From Stratiolaelaps scimitus (taxonomy: Eukaryota; Arthropoda; Arachnida; Mesostigmata; Laelapidae): a DNA stretch of 64,000 nt. The notes below the pieces were generated by a model. The model was not told the origin of the DNA and did no database searches. It worked only from the letters and a program-made list of their open reading frames with translations. The stretch's first letter is position 1, and every line of letters starts with the position of its first letter. Shown here in pieces: positions 44,816-57,517 of the stretch. Position numbers and translations under genes: made by a program. The DNA lies in NCBI GenBank assembly GCA_019614645.1, contig JABWDB010000003.1, forward strand, positions 18,871,001-18,935,000, in the 5' to 3' direction.

Positions 44816-45361
44816 ACCTATATATATGTTACTTAAATGAAAATGAATACGCATACTAATTGCATTTCGTGTTCTTATTACTAGCTTGGGAACCACTTAG
44901 CACGCAGACGAATATTTATCTATTCGTTTCTTAAGCGTACGACCAGCTAGTCAATCAAGCCCCATCGTTGCACAGAATGGTGGCAAAAGGAAAAAGTAAG
45001 AGACAGAGATAGCACGCTGATTTTCCCGCCATTCAGTATTCAAATTTCAGTTTCGGTACAGACGGCTATCGGGTTGCTTCTGGGATATCAGCAGACGGGT
45101 GGTGTAAATAATAACACAGTGAAGATACATAAGCAATGTTAGGATAGCGATAGGGTGTTTGCTATTAGACTCTGAAGCGTGAAGTGCATGAACCAACAAT
45201 AATGATCTAGTTTCAATTACTACGTCGAGAGAGATGTGTAGTAGTGATTTTGAGCCTCCGTTTTTAGCTCTACACTGAATTCACTGTCATACGTTAATAT
45301 ACCAAGACTGTGAGTCGGTGTGTTTTGTGTAATCGGATAAAAGTCGACAAAGATTGTGAAG

Positions 45362-48300
45362 ATGCCGGCAACTCGAAAAGCGCAGAGGCTTGTAAAGGCG
45401 GTCGCTAGCGAGGTAAGCAACATGTTGCTTGTCGCTGTGAAGAACCTAATCGTTCGAATAACATAGACGTAACAAAAATGTATGGCTTTAAAAACATTGA
45501 TCTTCAACTTGGATAGTTTAGCAAGCAGCTGTCTAGTTCGAATCGAATTACTTGGATGAGGACGCACTTTGGGCCTACCCTATCTTGGTCAAGCATTTAT
45601 GAAACTCATAATTAAGACATTGAAATGTATGCGTGTTGAGATAAGCGAAGTTGTCTACTGAACGATCTATAAAAGAAAATAAGTCCGCATGCTGATGTCA
45701 ATTGTTATTTCTCAATTGTACTACTAAATGACTTGGGTTTTAATTGCACGAAAGAGCTCCCTACATTCGATTTTCACTGGATCTAATGGTAGATGACATC
45801 TATATGATGTGTGATCTAATTTGTCTGCTAATTTGAGTTCTAGTTCGCGAAATCGTTTTCCCTTGTTTTCTAAAATTATTAAAATATCATAGTCAATGGC
45901 AACTATTATCTTCTCAACAACAAATATCATTATAGATAAAACCTCTCGTCACAGCGATAGTTAATTTGAATAACACTTATTTGGAGCAATATGCTTTGTG
46001 TGTTGGTTTGATCCAACCTTTTTGCAGTCGGTATAGGTATCCATAAATTCACAGTCCACTCTCTCCAACTGATGACAAGGTCAGAATTGATTGTCTTGAT
46101 CTGCACAATGCGTTTATATCTTTTAGTTGCCAACACCTGTTCTTAGTATTGTTATGTCATTTATTATCCAGGCTCCGGCTCAAACGCGACCCTCAATTGA
46201 CTATTGGGAGGTGGAATCGAAGGAAGTTGAGCACATGCAGGCTTCTGAAAATCTGTCGAGATTCGCAGATTTGTGCAAAGACCTAAAGAAAAAGATGCGC
46301 CTTGTTGATGAACAAAAGAAGAAAGGAAACGCCGCTGAGGCCGACTGGCTCAAGGTAAACGCCTGACAAGGAGACCTGGGCTAGGTATTGGAAAAAACTT
46401 GGACTTTTGTAAGGGAAACTGTTTTCTTTGCGTCCTTTTTGCTAAATCCTCCCGCGCCACTATTTACCGAGGTCAACTGATTTATTGGTTTCGTTTTGTA
46501 TGCACATTATTAACAAAGTATTGTTCGTTGTATAGTCTATGGAATATCGTGTAACAAAAACCTGTATTTATAATATGGTCACCTCGTCCCGCTTCGATTG
46601 CTTCATATACATATATATATATACAAAGCCCAATTTTAACGAAGGTGCCCGTTGCTATTTTAGGCACAGTGTTTGGCGACAATGGTTGCCTTACGTAAGT
46701 TGAACAGGCTAGATAAACACCGGCTTAAGGCCACCCGGGATGCAGTTCGAGAAAACCGATCGCGTGTGGACAATCTTCATCTTCAGCTACAGAATCTGGC
46801 ATATGAGTCTGGCTATCTGCGGTCGGAGGTCGAGAAATGTCTCGAGTTCAAGTGAGTTGGACCAGATATGTAATATTTAGTTGGCTGTAGTGAAGGCGGA
46901 TACCTCTCAGTCCGAAATGACCTGTACCAATTTTGTATATTTGCAATGTAAAATTTATGTGTCCACATCCTTTTTTTTTTGAAGGGAGGTTTCGGGACAT
47001 GGGCCACACAGTTAATAAGTGGTGTAGGACTTATTCACAAACCCCGCTTCCCCATATAGATTAGTATATAAATATTTCCACATCTATATACGACCAAAAG
47101 CTTTAGCTTGCCTCTACAAATAAGTATACCTTTACTGAATGTCAGATGCTATTTAGAAATGGTCATTTCGATATCACTCACATATATTATATATCCGCTA
47201 TGTTTGATGTGTTGCTCCATTTCAGGTCGATGCATGAGCAGATCGAACTTGTCCCATTGGGGGAGTTTCTCGAGTCGGCCCCCGAGGAGCTGCGCACACC
47301 CGATGCCTCCGAGCACGAAGTGACGATGGCCCGCCTACGTCACGAACTGGCACTTCGACGAGCTCTCGCAACGCGGCTTGAAACCAGCGTCTCGCGGAAG
47401 AAATGTCTCATAGATGATATCGCATCGAAAGAGAAGATCCTACTAAGCATTCAGCCAACCTTGGATAACATTCTCGAAGCTGCTCAACCTCTCTATTCAC
47501 ATCTTGGTTAGTTCTTATCAACATTTGGCATTGTATGTATGTACTGAATAACGTATATATCCCACTGTACATGGATCGTCTGATCGACTTCAAGGTAAAT
47601 ATTCAGTTGTTCTAATATATATATTTGGTTAGCTAGACCCACATTTTTCCGCGCAATGTTTTGCTTATTTGATTGACCCCTGGTTCGAAAGTTTCCGACC
47701 CACGTTGGGCCCGACTAGAACAAGTGACCCTAGGATATGTTCCGTTAGTGCGTAGTGAACACTACACGGCGAACTCGTCCCCACAATCGACCAGGATCAG
47801 TAGTGATTAGTGGCCGAATAATTTTTGCCACATGTGTTTGGTCTTGTTGATCGTTGCCAGGTATGACACTGCAACGAAGCCAACCGGAGCATGCGAATGC
47901 AGCATTTCTCTGCCGACCTTTGTATGTTGTCTACGTCGAGGCTGTTGCATTTCAAGAAGTCTATCCGAATCTGGTTTCGTCAGTCGCCATCGATGGAGAA
48001 CCGGACGACGCGAGGAAGGTTAGCGAACTTTATTGTTGATTAAGGAGTCCTAACGACGAATATAAAGAAATTTACCTCCTTTGGGTTTCCTTCTTCGATT
48101 TTAGATTTGTGTCGTTGCGTCCTGAGACTGTCGCGTCTAATACCGATTTATTGTAAATTCAGATATTTTAGATTAGTTATCTGATATTTAAGATCACCTC
48201 AATTGCAACCAGATTATTTCTGCTGCAAGGCTTGACCTGCCAACAATAAGAAACATTAGGCGGGTCCGGATGGCTCTGGGATTTCTTCATCTTGAATTAA

Positions 48301-51300
48301 ACATTGCGTCTCCAATACGTACCTATGAGATACGGGCATCTAACGACTAGATCGTTGGAGTGCCGTGATAATGAGGAGGACATTCGACTATTCGAACTAC
48401 TCGAGTTTCACCTATATCGCTGACAAGGCGCTTGACTACTGTCCTGCCTTCATAGCGTAACATACTATCAAGGATTTATGGTTACTAATGTGCGCTCGTT
48501 CTCTAATCAATGCAGGTTCTCGCAAAGATGCAGGCCTCAGGCAATGCCGAAGACGACTCCGACTCAGAGGCTGAAGAACTCGTTGCTCAGGTTCAAGTGA
48601 CTAAAAAGAAGAAGCGAAAATCGCGAACCGCTTCAAGAGGTGGCAAGGCCAACGCCGAAGAACAAAATCAACTGAAGGCGTTCCTTAGGCCCTTCCCACT
48701 GTCTGTCACAATTACACTGAAGACTCCCGATGGGGGCAAATTCCCAGTCAGGTGAGTGGTTACCGTCGGTTTTGAAGTGACCGCTCGCGGCTAACAAATA
48801 TGAACGTTGCTATTAGGTTATTTTTTTTAAGCTGTAAGTAAAGAATCTTGACAGGCAGTTAGGTGTTGAGACAGTGTGCTGTGACATCGGATGAGTCTTT
48901 TCAATGTTTGTTTTTTTTGCCATTGAAAATTGATCTGTTAACTTCGGTTTATATATTTTCTGTTGATTGGAAATTTTAACACCTATTTTTTTGGATTCTT
49001 CCGCAGATTCTCGTTTGTGACGTCTCTGAAGGTGGTGTGTTGTAGGTTACAAGTGGAGCACATTGCTGAGGTTGATTCACTTTTGGATTGCCTCTATCCA
49101 GGTGATAGTGGGCTCACATCCCCCAATCCAACGACGCATTATCTGCTAGCTAAGAATAGGTACGGTTACTGTGGAGTTTGCTCTCTATATATATATATAT
49201 AGTACTCGTGGTACTATTGAGATGGGGAAGGGAATGACGCGGAGGTAGGATAAGCCAAACATTAAATTGATTTTGTATATATTCTACGTTTATCAACTAT
49301 ATATCAGCTATGAGACTTAGCGATCTACTGGTGCGAGTAATCGGTGATTCTCTCTGATCTTAACCGTTTTCGACAATTAAACAACAATCAAAATATACTA
49401 TGAAATTGCTACAATTGCCACTGCTACAACCCCTAAATCAAAAGTAAAGATAGTTAACGACGCGTATGTTATACAGTAGCTTTACATCAATTGTTCCGGT
49501 GTCGCTTATAACCAATTTAATTTTCTTAACATGTATGCTGTGTGTGTGTGTGTGTGCGCTTTTTGTCATTCAGTGTCGACAACCTCGAGCGGGCCTTATC
49601 TGTGTGCAGCCTGGGAAAGCCGTACAGGTGGACGCAGTGGTTAGCTGGCCTGGATTATCTATCGTCAGCGTCTTCGCTGGCCATACCGTCGAATGGCAAT
49701 GCCACGGGTAGCGCACAACAGCCATGTAGTGACCTCAGTCGGCGGCACTTTGAGCGAACGCTTCGGCTCATCGCGGATCGACTGTCAACTCGGGTCGCGC
49801 TGAGTCAGCAGCTGGCACAATTGGCTGAAGGGCAGATTTTCGTTGATGGGGCTAGCAGGTTCCCGCGCAAAGTGTCAGCCGTACTCGAGAGGTTCGCCAA
49901 GATCACAGCAGAGGATGCCATGGTATGCGATTTTTAACGAGTTGCGGATTTGGCTTTGCACCGTTATCAGACACCGAGCTTCGCCATTTGCTGCTGGCTA
50001 ACGGTGGCGATGGTGACTAACTCAGTGGAATAATAACAGCAATAATAATAATAACTGATAATGATTGCAATAATGATAACTCTGGCACTGACTGATTAAT
50101 TGATCTTGACAACACAGTTTGATCATCTTAGGTGCATGCAGTTGGCTATGCTCGTTGGTATGGCACATAACAGAAAGATTTGAGAATTCCATGTTCACAT
50201 GGTCCGGGGTAATTTGCGATTAATTTTGGTTAATTTTTAATCGTACTGTTGAGAAACTTCCGCAGCGCATCGTCGTAGCATATGGGTACGTAAGGAAAAA
50301 GATAACTAAGTAAATATTATATTATTCAATACGTATAATATGTAATGATGTGAACTTATTCCGTTTGGCAGATGCGTATTGGTTTCGGCACGGGCACCGA
50401 GAATATCAAGGAGATGATGTCTAAAGAGTCGCTGTTCTTCGATGTGACCATAACCAAAGATGAAAGTAAGTATACTTCTATGGGAAAAGTAGCAACAGTT
50501 TTTTCAATAATATATATATAGGCGTCAATGATTGTACTCTCAACGTGTTTATACACCAACGCCACATATGCAATACTTGACGATGTCGACGGACACAGTC
50601 ATAACGAAATTAACGAGGTAACAACACAGCGACCTTTTCGTTGATATTTCAGGACACCTGAAAGCTCTGGTAGCCGTCCCTCAATCGTATCCACAGGAGG
50701 CTCCATTTTGGTTTTTCTCGTTCGAGGGTACCACATCATTACTGAATGCCGGTCTACGTGATCTAGAGAGGACAGTCAACTGTTTCCGTGTGTCAATGGG
50801 TTTGGGCACCGCGTCCGATGAAGAGGACTCTCAGCTACTGAGCTTACAAGCAATGCAGGCTCTGGTAGCTTTTGAAGTGATGCTCGATGTCGATCAGCTT
50901 CGGGTTGTACGACGAACTTGGTAAGTGAGCGACAGTTTCGATCTTATTTATTCTGTGCCGGACATCTATAAGGTCAATTTAAACTAATTGATGACTAGCC
51001 GCTACAATGCATACACAATGCTGCTTGTTGAAATCTGTAGTTTTTCCGTCACATGATGTATACATTGTATTGACACAACAACAACAACAAATTTGTTGTT
51101 CGGAACAATGAAACAACAGCAACGCTTTCGGAGAGCCGACAATATGAATGTTTTTTTAGATTCAACGGAATATAATGCAACCACACTTGCATGCAACTTT
51201 TTGTAATTTGTATACTTACCGTATCCGCAAACGTCGAATAACGAAAACAACATTTGAGAAAACTACCGATTTGAACATACGAATGAGCGGAACGTAACTG

Positions 51301-52270
51301 GTCCACTTGATCATAACCGGAGCAGTTGGCCTTTGACGGCACTCCTTATGCGCTTTAACGCTAGAGTCCTTAAACGCAGCTTCTGCTGGTCCATGTTTGT
51401 GTGAATCTCGCGTGTGGTTTTGGTTGCTTTATAAATGAGTAAATAGTATATGAGGACGGGGAGACCATTGGTTGAATGTCTACAACAAAAACAGCGAAAC
51501 AAGATGATCTCAATTTCGAGGTTTTTTAGCATCTCCAAGCATGTACTTGATTTGAGCACGAAAAATATGCTATACTTGAAGCAAAATCCGTTTAACGAAC
51601 GAATTTCCAGCATTGGTACCCAATACTCCTCGGCGAACACAAGTTCATTGAGGAGTACCTCCATGAGATTTGCATCGACGATCCAAACTTTCAGTAGCGC
51701 TTGATTGATTTCAATAGTCGTTGTGAACCCCGAGTTGGGACTGTAAACTGTACTAACTGCCATAACAATGTGGTGTCGTTATGATCATAATACCATAAGA
51801 GAGCTTAAGCATTGTGAAATTGCAGCTCTCTTAATAAACCAATAAAGCTTTACCATTACCATGTTTTGCTGCCTAGTAACAAGCATCCTTAGGTTGATAG
51901 TGCTGAAGGGAATCGGCCTTATCAGGAATAAAGCCTTATCATGACCAATTTGCACACATGAATACACATCTAAAATGAGTTACTTGAGTCGATCACATGT
52001 TGTTATTATAGAATATATTTATTATTTGGTCTACTTTACGGTATGTATACATTTCACAAGATGCGTTGCGGACGAAGACCGCGACGCAGTATGTGCAGTT
52101 ATTTATATAACAGTTATTGAGCATTGGCAGAACAATAGGTTCTATATGTTGGGTGTTGATCGATGAACTACAGAACAGTATATGGCGTTATTTTTCGTTG
52201 TTTCAGCGGCAAGGATCGGGCCAAGCCGTTCAACTATGAACCGTCCGTAGGAATATTCACTCCGAACTGA
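45362..52270 (+). CDS. THOC5: THO complex subunit 5, complete, 11 exons
   Basis: Exons 45362-45412, 46172-46354, 46664-46851, 47226-47506, 47861-48018, 48516-48751, 49007-49159, 49574-49922, 50372-50465, 50653-50920 and 52207-52270 join with GT-AG borders and consistent phases to 2025 nt (674 residues; human THOC5 is about 683). The start ATG is the first after an in-frame TAA at 45338-45340. Matches to THOC5 include the helical N-terminal part (LRSEVEKCLEFKS, HEQIELVPL), the EKILLSIQPTLDNILEAAQP segment, RPLYVVYVEA, HPLS-like PFPLSVTITLKT, SLLDCLYPGDSG-x4-NPTT and PYRWTQWLAGL. An acidic stretch (DDSDSEAEEL) followed by a KKKKRK basic patch, residues roughly 300-325, suggests nuclear localisation. 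In the family, THOC5 is part of the THO/TREX complex that couples transcription to mRNA export. It lies tail-to-tail with MTF-1. Confidence 0.95.
51799..51860 (+). repeat. Dispersed repeat in THOC5 intron 10 (gcttaa...caataaagctttacc family)
   Basis: About 60 bases match 38835-38894 with few differences, including the internal attgcagctc and the ending ccaataaagctttacc followed by short TTACC-like repeats. Probably the 3' tail of a SINE. Confidence 0.8.
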
Positions 52271-52551
52271 TCACTCCGGACCGATGTCGCGCAGTATCGA
52301 GAATAACGCAAGACTACTTCTACATAATGCAGTCTCTATTTTGACATCATCAGTGTTGAAGAAATATACATATTGTCTCATTTCTGTACATCTCGCTTGT
52401 GTCTTGCTTTCTTTGCCTTTTATATATATATATACAGATACATACATACATACAATTTCATGCATGTATTCAGTATTCCCTCTATTTTGGTCAACTTCCG
52501 GCAACACTAAATATATTGATTTTCCACCGCGTAACTGAATAAGTATATCAA

Positions 52552-54974
52552 CTATAGCTGCGTATAGCTTGTTGCCTGAGGCGAATTGGGGTTACCCTGC
52601 GGTTGAGTTTCTCGTTCGTCGCCCGTTGGCTGCGGTGGCCCCCGAGGGAGCGAACACGACGCGCAGCACTCGCCTTTATCACATACGCCTTTCGTACACG
52701 TGCAGATGTTGGCTAGACGAGCGCTTTCTTCGACGATATCGTTCGAATGTTTTGATTTCACATGTGACCTGAAATGGACAACGGGCAGATGGGGCTTCTA
52801 TTACATTTCAGTCGGGGGGAAAAGAAAATCGTCTCTATTATACCCGAACAGGTCGATGGATGGCCCCACATTTTGTGGATGATCAATGTGCTATCAAAAT
52901 TTGTTGTCACACCTGAATGAGTAGGATGTCGCGAATTTCTTTAGGCAGAAATTGCACTGATGGGGCTTTTCACCAGTATGGGTTCTCCGATGAGACTTGA
53001 GGTGGTGGCTAGCTCCAAAACTACGACCGCAACCTTCGCACAGGAACGGTCGTTCGCCAGTATGCACGCGACTGTGTTTCTTTAGGTCGGAGAAGGTCGT
53101 AAACACCTTGATGCAGTCAGAGACGGAACAATTGAACGTCTCACCTGTCAACGACAACAAGCAAAGGCAAACGAAGAGTGTAGCAGCCGGCGGTGAGTGC
53201 TACGTCTTGCATGCTGAAAATACCCTAAGTAGACTGAGGATAGCAGTTGGGAACTTCCGTTAAACATTTCTAGAAGGCAATATTAACCGACATAAGTAAG
53301 TTACTCTCCCCACTAATTCATGTTTGTTTACACACACACACACAATGGTACGAATCTCGTTCATTCAAGCAATTTCAATGCGATCACATGTCTTGAAGCA
53401 TTCTGTGTCATCATCATACTTTAGTTCGAAGTGGGATAGCGCTATTTTTACCTATTTTTTCCTCAAGTTTGAAACGATAGCGATTAACATCAATGTTGTG
53501 GGTTTGATACGTCCACCTTATGCTTTACACTCGGACAGGTCTGGAGAAATGAGAGTGAAGATGTCGATAGAAATGATTTAGGGATTCACATTTAAATTAA
53601 AACTCTATCTGGTCACATTTGAAATATATCCACCCACCTGTATGTAGACGTTCGTGAGCTCGAAGCCTATACCTCGTAGAGAATGTTCTTAAACAGCCAT
53701 CCACATTGCACTCATAGGGCCGTTCGTGTGTATGAATACGGAAGTGAATTTTGAGGCTTTGGAGTCAGGGAATCAAGGAATAATCGAGCTAGATGTCAGT
53801 GATTGTACTACTTTCCCCTCTCTAGCTGGGGGTATCTCGGTATTTCTCTTCCTAAATTTTCCTGCATGAGAGACAGAGGGACTGTGCAATTAATGCCCTC
53901 TCCACAACTGATGTATTGACAAACTTGTCTGCTTGAGATTTAAAGCTATTTGGGGTTTTGCACCGCCTTAGTTTGAAAATTGGATATCATTTTATGAGTA
54001 AAAATTGTTTTTCGAGCTGACCCTTAGCTGTTCCCCTATCTGACAGGCCTCAGCTCTTAATCCATCACCATTTTATGAGTAGGCCTTCCTCGTAATCATA
54101 TATATGCGCAAGGTTTGTTCATATTGTAGAATTATATCGCAATTATATAATATCTATTATCACACGGTCCCACGTATCAAGGTCGTATTAGAGAGGATAT
54201 GAGGTTAATGTAAAGGCATAGTTTCAAAACTCCCATCGGATGAGTTGCCCAAGAACAGATGTTTAGTTCGAGTTAGCGTTGTAATAGTAGGGTTTGTCGC
54301 GTTGTATTATATATATATATATATGTGTGGACATTTGACATCTTGTCAGATCTGCGTAGGTTATCGTCAGCAATTATGATTATTCATGATTACCTATAGG
54401 AGGTGAGGAAGGCCTTTCCACATCCATCCTGGCGGCATACAAACGTCAGCTCACCGCTATGCTTCTTCTTGTGTGTTTTAAGGTTTCCTTGAGTTGAGTA
54501 CGTTCGGTTGCAACCGGCCACGTCGCACGTAAACCGCGTGATCTGTTTTTCATTTGTTGACTCGTTGACCGTTTCTGCAATCGATACATCCAAAATACAC
54601 ATTCATGTCAGGTTGGCGAAAAGTCAATTTTTAACCAATACATACCTAAATCCATTATTAGCGGGAAGAGGTAAATTCGCTGATTGTTCGTGCAAATCAT
54701 ACAGCTGATATGATCACTGATAAGCGATAAACTCAGCTGTGTGTATTTTCTTGCTCTTGTAAGAAAATACAAGAGCGACGACACCTTGTGATCTCTTACG
54801 AGTATCCACTCTTTCCGCTTACTAATTGCTTGTATCTTCCCCTTTATTTGACCTTGATTATCAGCCGTTAACAGTATTTCGATTTTATCGGTATAATTTG
54901 TATTGCATTAATATAACTACTTCTCTAATTATTGTATATTTTAAGACGCACAATCATTATTTATATACGACACG

Positions 54975-55022
<48 letters not shown>

Positions 55023-57517
55023 ATGAATATATATAAATGGATTCAACGCACCGATTGTAAGCGTGGCATGGGTGGCGTTTTCTGGAATATTGTTCCCCTG
55101 TACCTGTAGTGTGAGGTGATCATCTCCCCGAACGCTATGCTCGATGCTGAAAACACGTTCATTTGTTGATCAGTTAAAAATTCTGTTTTTGTTGCTGCCT
55201 CGATTGGGAGGCCCTTTCCAATTATGCACTACACAAGCGTGCTCTTGTTTCAATGAGACGAACTGTTGGTAGCTGAAGCAAGAGCCTCTTTGTCTCAGTC
55301 ATACACTTGAGGATCGTTCACTACGAAACTTCGAAACCTCACAATAAGCTCTACTCTGATTTGGTTCATCTTATAGAGGCTGTGAAGATAAATAGGAACG
55401 AGCGCCTGTTGCTCCCTTAATTTTTCATCAACTTGCTGCTGAATGATGACGAGACTCCATAGGTCGGTTTAAAGAAGACAACTCTGGACAGATGTATAAT
55501 ATTGACAAACATCTGGGGTCACTCAGAGTCCAGCTGATACCGCACGGTCAGTTGTCCGAAAGGATGTAATCGGTCGGCGATACCTATCTCGCGATACCCA
55601 CTCCCAACTGTTATCCAATAATGTGGTGCACGTATGATCTGCAGCGCGGTGTAAACATTGTTTTGCGGTTCGAGCAAATATAGACTACTTAGTTTGCTTG
55701 GATAAAATAAAAAGTCCGTGTATATAATGTTTTAACCGTTTTAATGCCGAGCTATTACGACGTCATTGATCAACTTAATTCTACTTGAAGTTTGCCTTTG
55801 TAGAGAAAGACCATAAGTGCTCATGTTTGACTACATAATATTTTGGCGTGTATCGCAAATTCGAGATTTGAGGTGGCAGCTGCTAAGTAACTCGCGTACG
55901 TGCCTCAGCTGTGCTTATTTACACTGTTATATTTTTGCTAATATCCTTAACCAGCGGTGAAAAGGCAGAGATGGAACCGTTTACCAGAGCAGCCTATGTA
56001 GCTATGTAGTTACAAATGATGGAAATTCTACAAGTGGCGATTTCTGTTCAGCTAAAGCCAGTATAGTTCATATATTGGGAGGTGTCTACACATATGGGCT
56101 GAAGTATATATTCAACGTATAACATGCAATTGCCTTGATCTGGAGAGATGGCTGCACGATCGGGGTTTAGGTCTCCGCATTGACGTTCGTACAATTAGAA
56201 AGTGGCTCCTGTTCTGTCTATACGGCTTGTGTTTCATTTTTTCTTTCAGCTCCAAAATTAAGTTTATTTTCGGAACTGCAATAGACATACGCTTTAGTTT
56301 TCATTAAAAAAAACGTAAAATTAAAGGAGTTTTTTTGCTCCTCAGTTCACACTGATAATAAAAACATTACATATAAATGTACGATATTAGAAATGAAATT
56401 ACACAGTTGACGATATCGCAGCAAATATACATATATAAACAATAGAATATCATTCAAACATAACAGTGTCAACAGTATGTGTAGCCGTCACACTTTTCAC
56501 AATTATCTCACAGTGTCCATAAAAAATTATTTTGCCACCTCTGCAAATGTTTTTCTTTCGCTGCTTTAAGTGAACGAATCTCGCGAGGAAGCGATGCTCA
56601 GCCCATTGGCAGCTGGCGAGGGCGAGTCGGCTAGATTTTCTTCTGGCGAATGGTATCACAAATTCAGTTGGTCGGCGGGCTGTTCGTCTCCTTACAGCCA
56701 CTATTGATAGAACCTTTAGAAATTTTAAAAGCTAGGAGAGCGACATGGAGCGCATACAGAACCCTCAACTTAGGTAACGACTATATTTTCCCATAATGTC
56801 GGTGACGGAGTCTGTGCAGCGCTTATTAAAGATTACGCGGATCGCATCATTCCGAACGATCTTTCCCCTCTTCAATATAGCGCGCGTGTAGCGCAATGCT
56901 TTACGTAGTGATCACAAGTTACCATCACTAGTAGATTGATTACGTCTATCGTTTCTACACATGATATCTTAATCTTAATAACTATCCACGCTACTTGCAC
57001 ATTAGTGAGTAGCGGATATCATTGATTTCAATGCAAACTCTCCACTCAGTCCCCCTCATTTGAAGGATTTCAATTCGTTGCTTCAGCGGGTGATGGCGCC
57101 TCCATCGTCTGTAATCAGTGACACTTGTGGTTGCAGCAAGGCCGCGCTCGAGATCATTCAACGCTGATCGTCGCTGTGGCAATACTTGTTTCTCTTCTAG
57201 CTGGAAGGTTACTTGATTTTATCGATCAGAAATCTCATGTAAATAGCTAACTCGAATCGTTTATCGGTGGCACGTTTTCGTCGAATCTGTATGATAGCAC
57301 CATCCTCCTACCTGACTTGTCCACCATCCTCCTCTGTCAGTAGAATGCCATCGAGGCGTTCATGACAGTTCTCGTCGTGAAGAAATACGTCCTGCAATGT
57401 GATATTGGCTGCATGACCTCCGAACAGTGTACAGCCTGTGCCGTTCCCAACCATAGTCACCGTAGCAGCAGGAGCAATAGTATCAGCAGTAGTAGTAGTA
57501 TTCGTGCTATCGCTCAT
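52552..57517 (-). CDS. MTF1: Metal-responsive transcription factor MTF-1, complete, six exons, unusually short
   Basis: Reading leftwards, exons 57517-57312, 55146-55052, 54574-54394, 53756-53638, 53144-52913 and 52768-52552 join with GT-AG borders and matching phases to 1050 nt (349 residues). The ATG is the first after an in-frame TGA at 57544-57542. Exon 2 (95 nt) was recovered from the phase mismatch between its neighbours and reads [14 protein letters not shown], like the region before the fingers in vertebrate MTF-1. Six C2H2 fingers span residues 117-285. The unusual finger 1-2 linker SGELTFV matches MTF-1 (RGEYTFV in human), and [38 protein letters not shown] and ASHHLKSH match fingers 2-5. 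A cysteine cluster (C300, C302, C307, C312, C313, C316) follows, then a short Pro/Gln tail. In animals MTF-1 binds metal response elements and activates metallothionein genes. The long activation region of human and fly proteins is absent. Confidence 0.95.
53950..54000 (+). repeat. Dispersed repeat in MTF-1 intron 3, also present inverted at 59487
   Basis: About 50 bases ending gatatcattttatgagta are matched in reverse complement at 59487-59538 with roughly 85% identity by eye. Confidence 0.7.
54006..54060 (+). repeat. Dispersed repeat, copy 2 (ctatctgacaggcc family), inside MTF-1 intron 3
   Basis: Matches 44762-44815. It is flanked by perfect 13-base direct repeats cattttatgagta at 53988-54000 and 54069-54081, which look like a target-site duplication around a 68-base insert. 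Confidence 0.75.
54743..54776. repeat. Interleaved inverted repeats (A-B-A'-B' order)
   Basis: gtattttctt (54743-54752) pairs with aagaaaatac (54761-54770). gctcttgt (54753-54760) pairs with acaagagc (54769-54776). The two pairings interleave and share two bases. Lies in MTF-1 intron 2. Confidence 0.85.
54988..55020. repeat. (TA)n microsatellite next to MTF-1 exon 2
   Basis: A CA run (54972-54991) passes into a TA run that ends about 30 bases before the donor of the 95-nt MTF-1 exon 2 (minus strand). Confidence 0.9.

Larger units (their letters stand above)
39770..45337. other. Intergenic DNA between the IQ-motif gene and THOC5
   Basis: No supported gene. Short ORFs, for example 42372-42602, lack domains and splice context. 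Contains a (TA)n tract at about 44719-44759, CAG/CAA runs near 41309-41340, and dispersed short repeats at about 43304-43338 and 44762-44815. A region near 40111-40260 has a box-B-like ggggttcgatccac on the minus strand and may be another old tRNA-like fragment. Confidence 0.45.
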
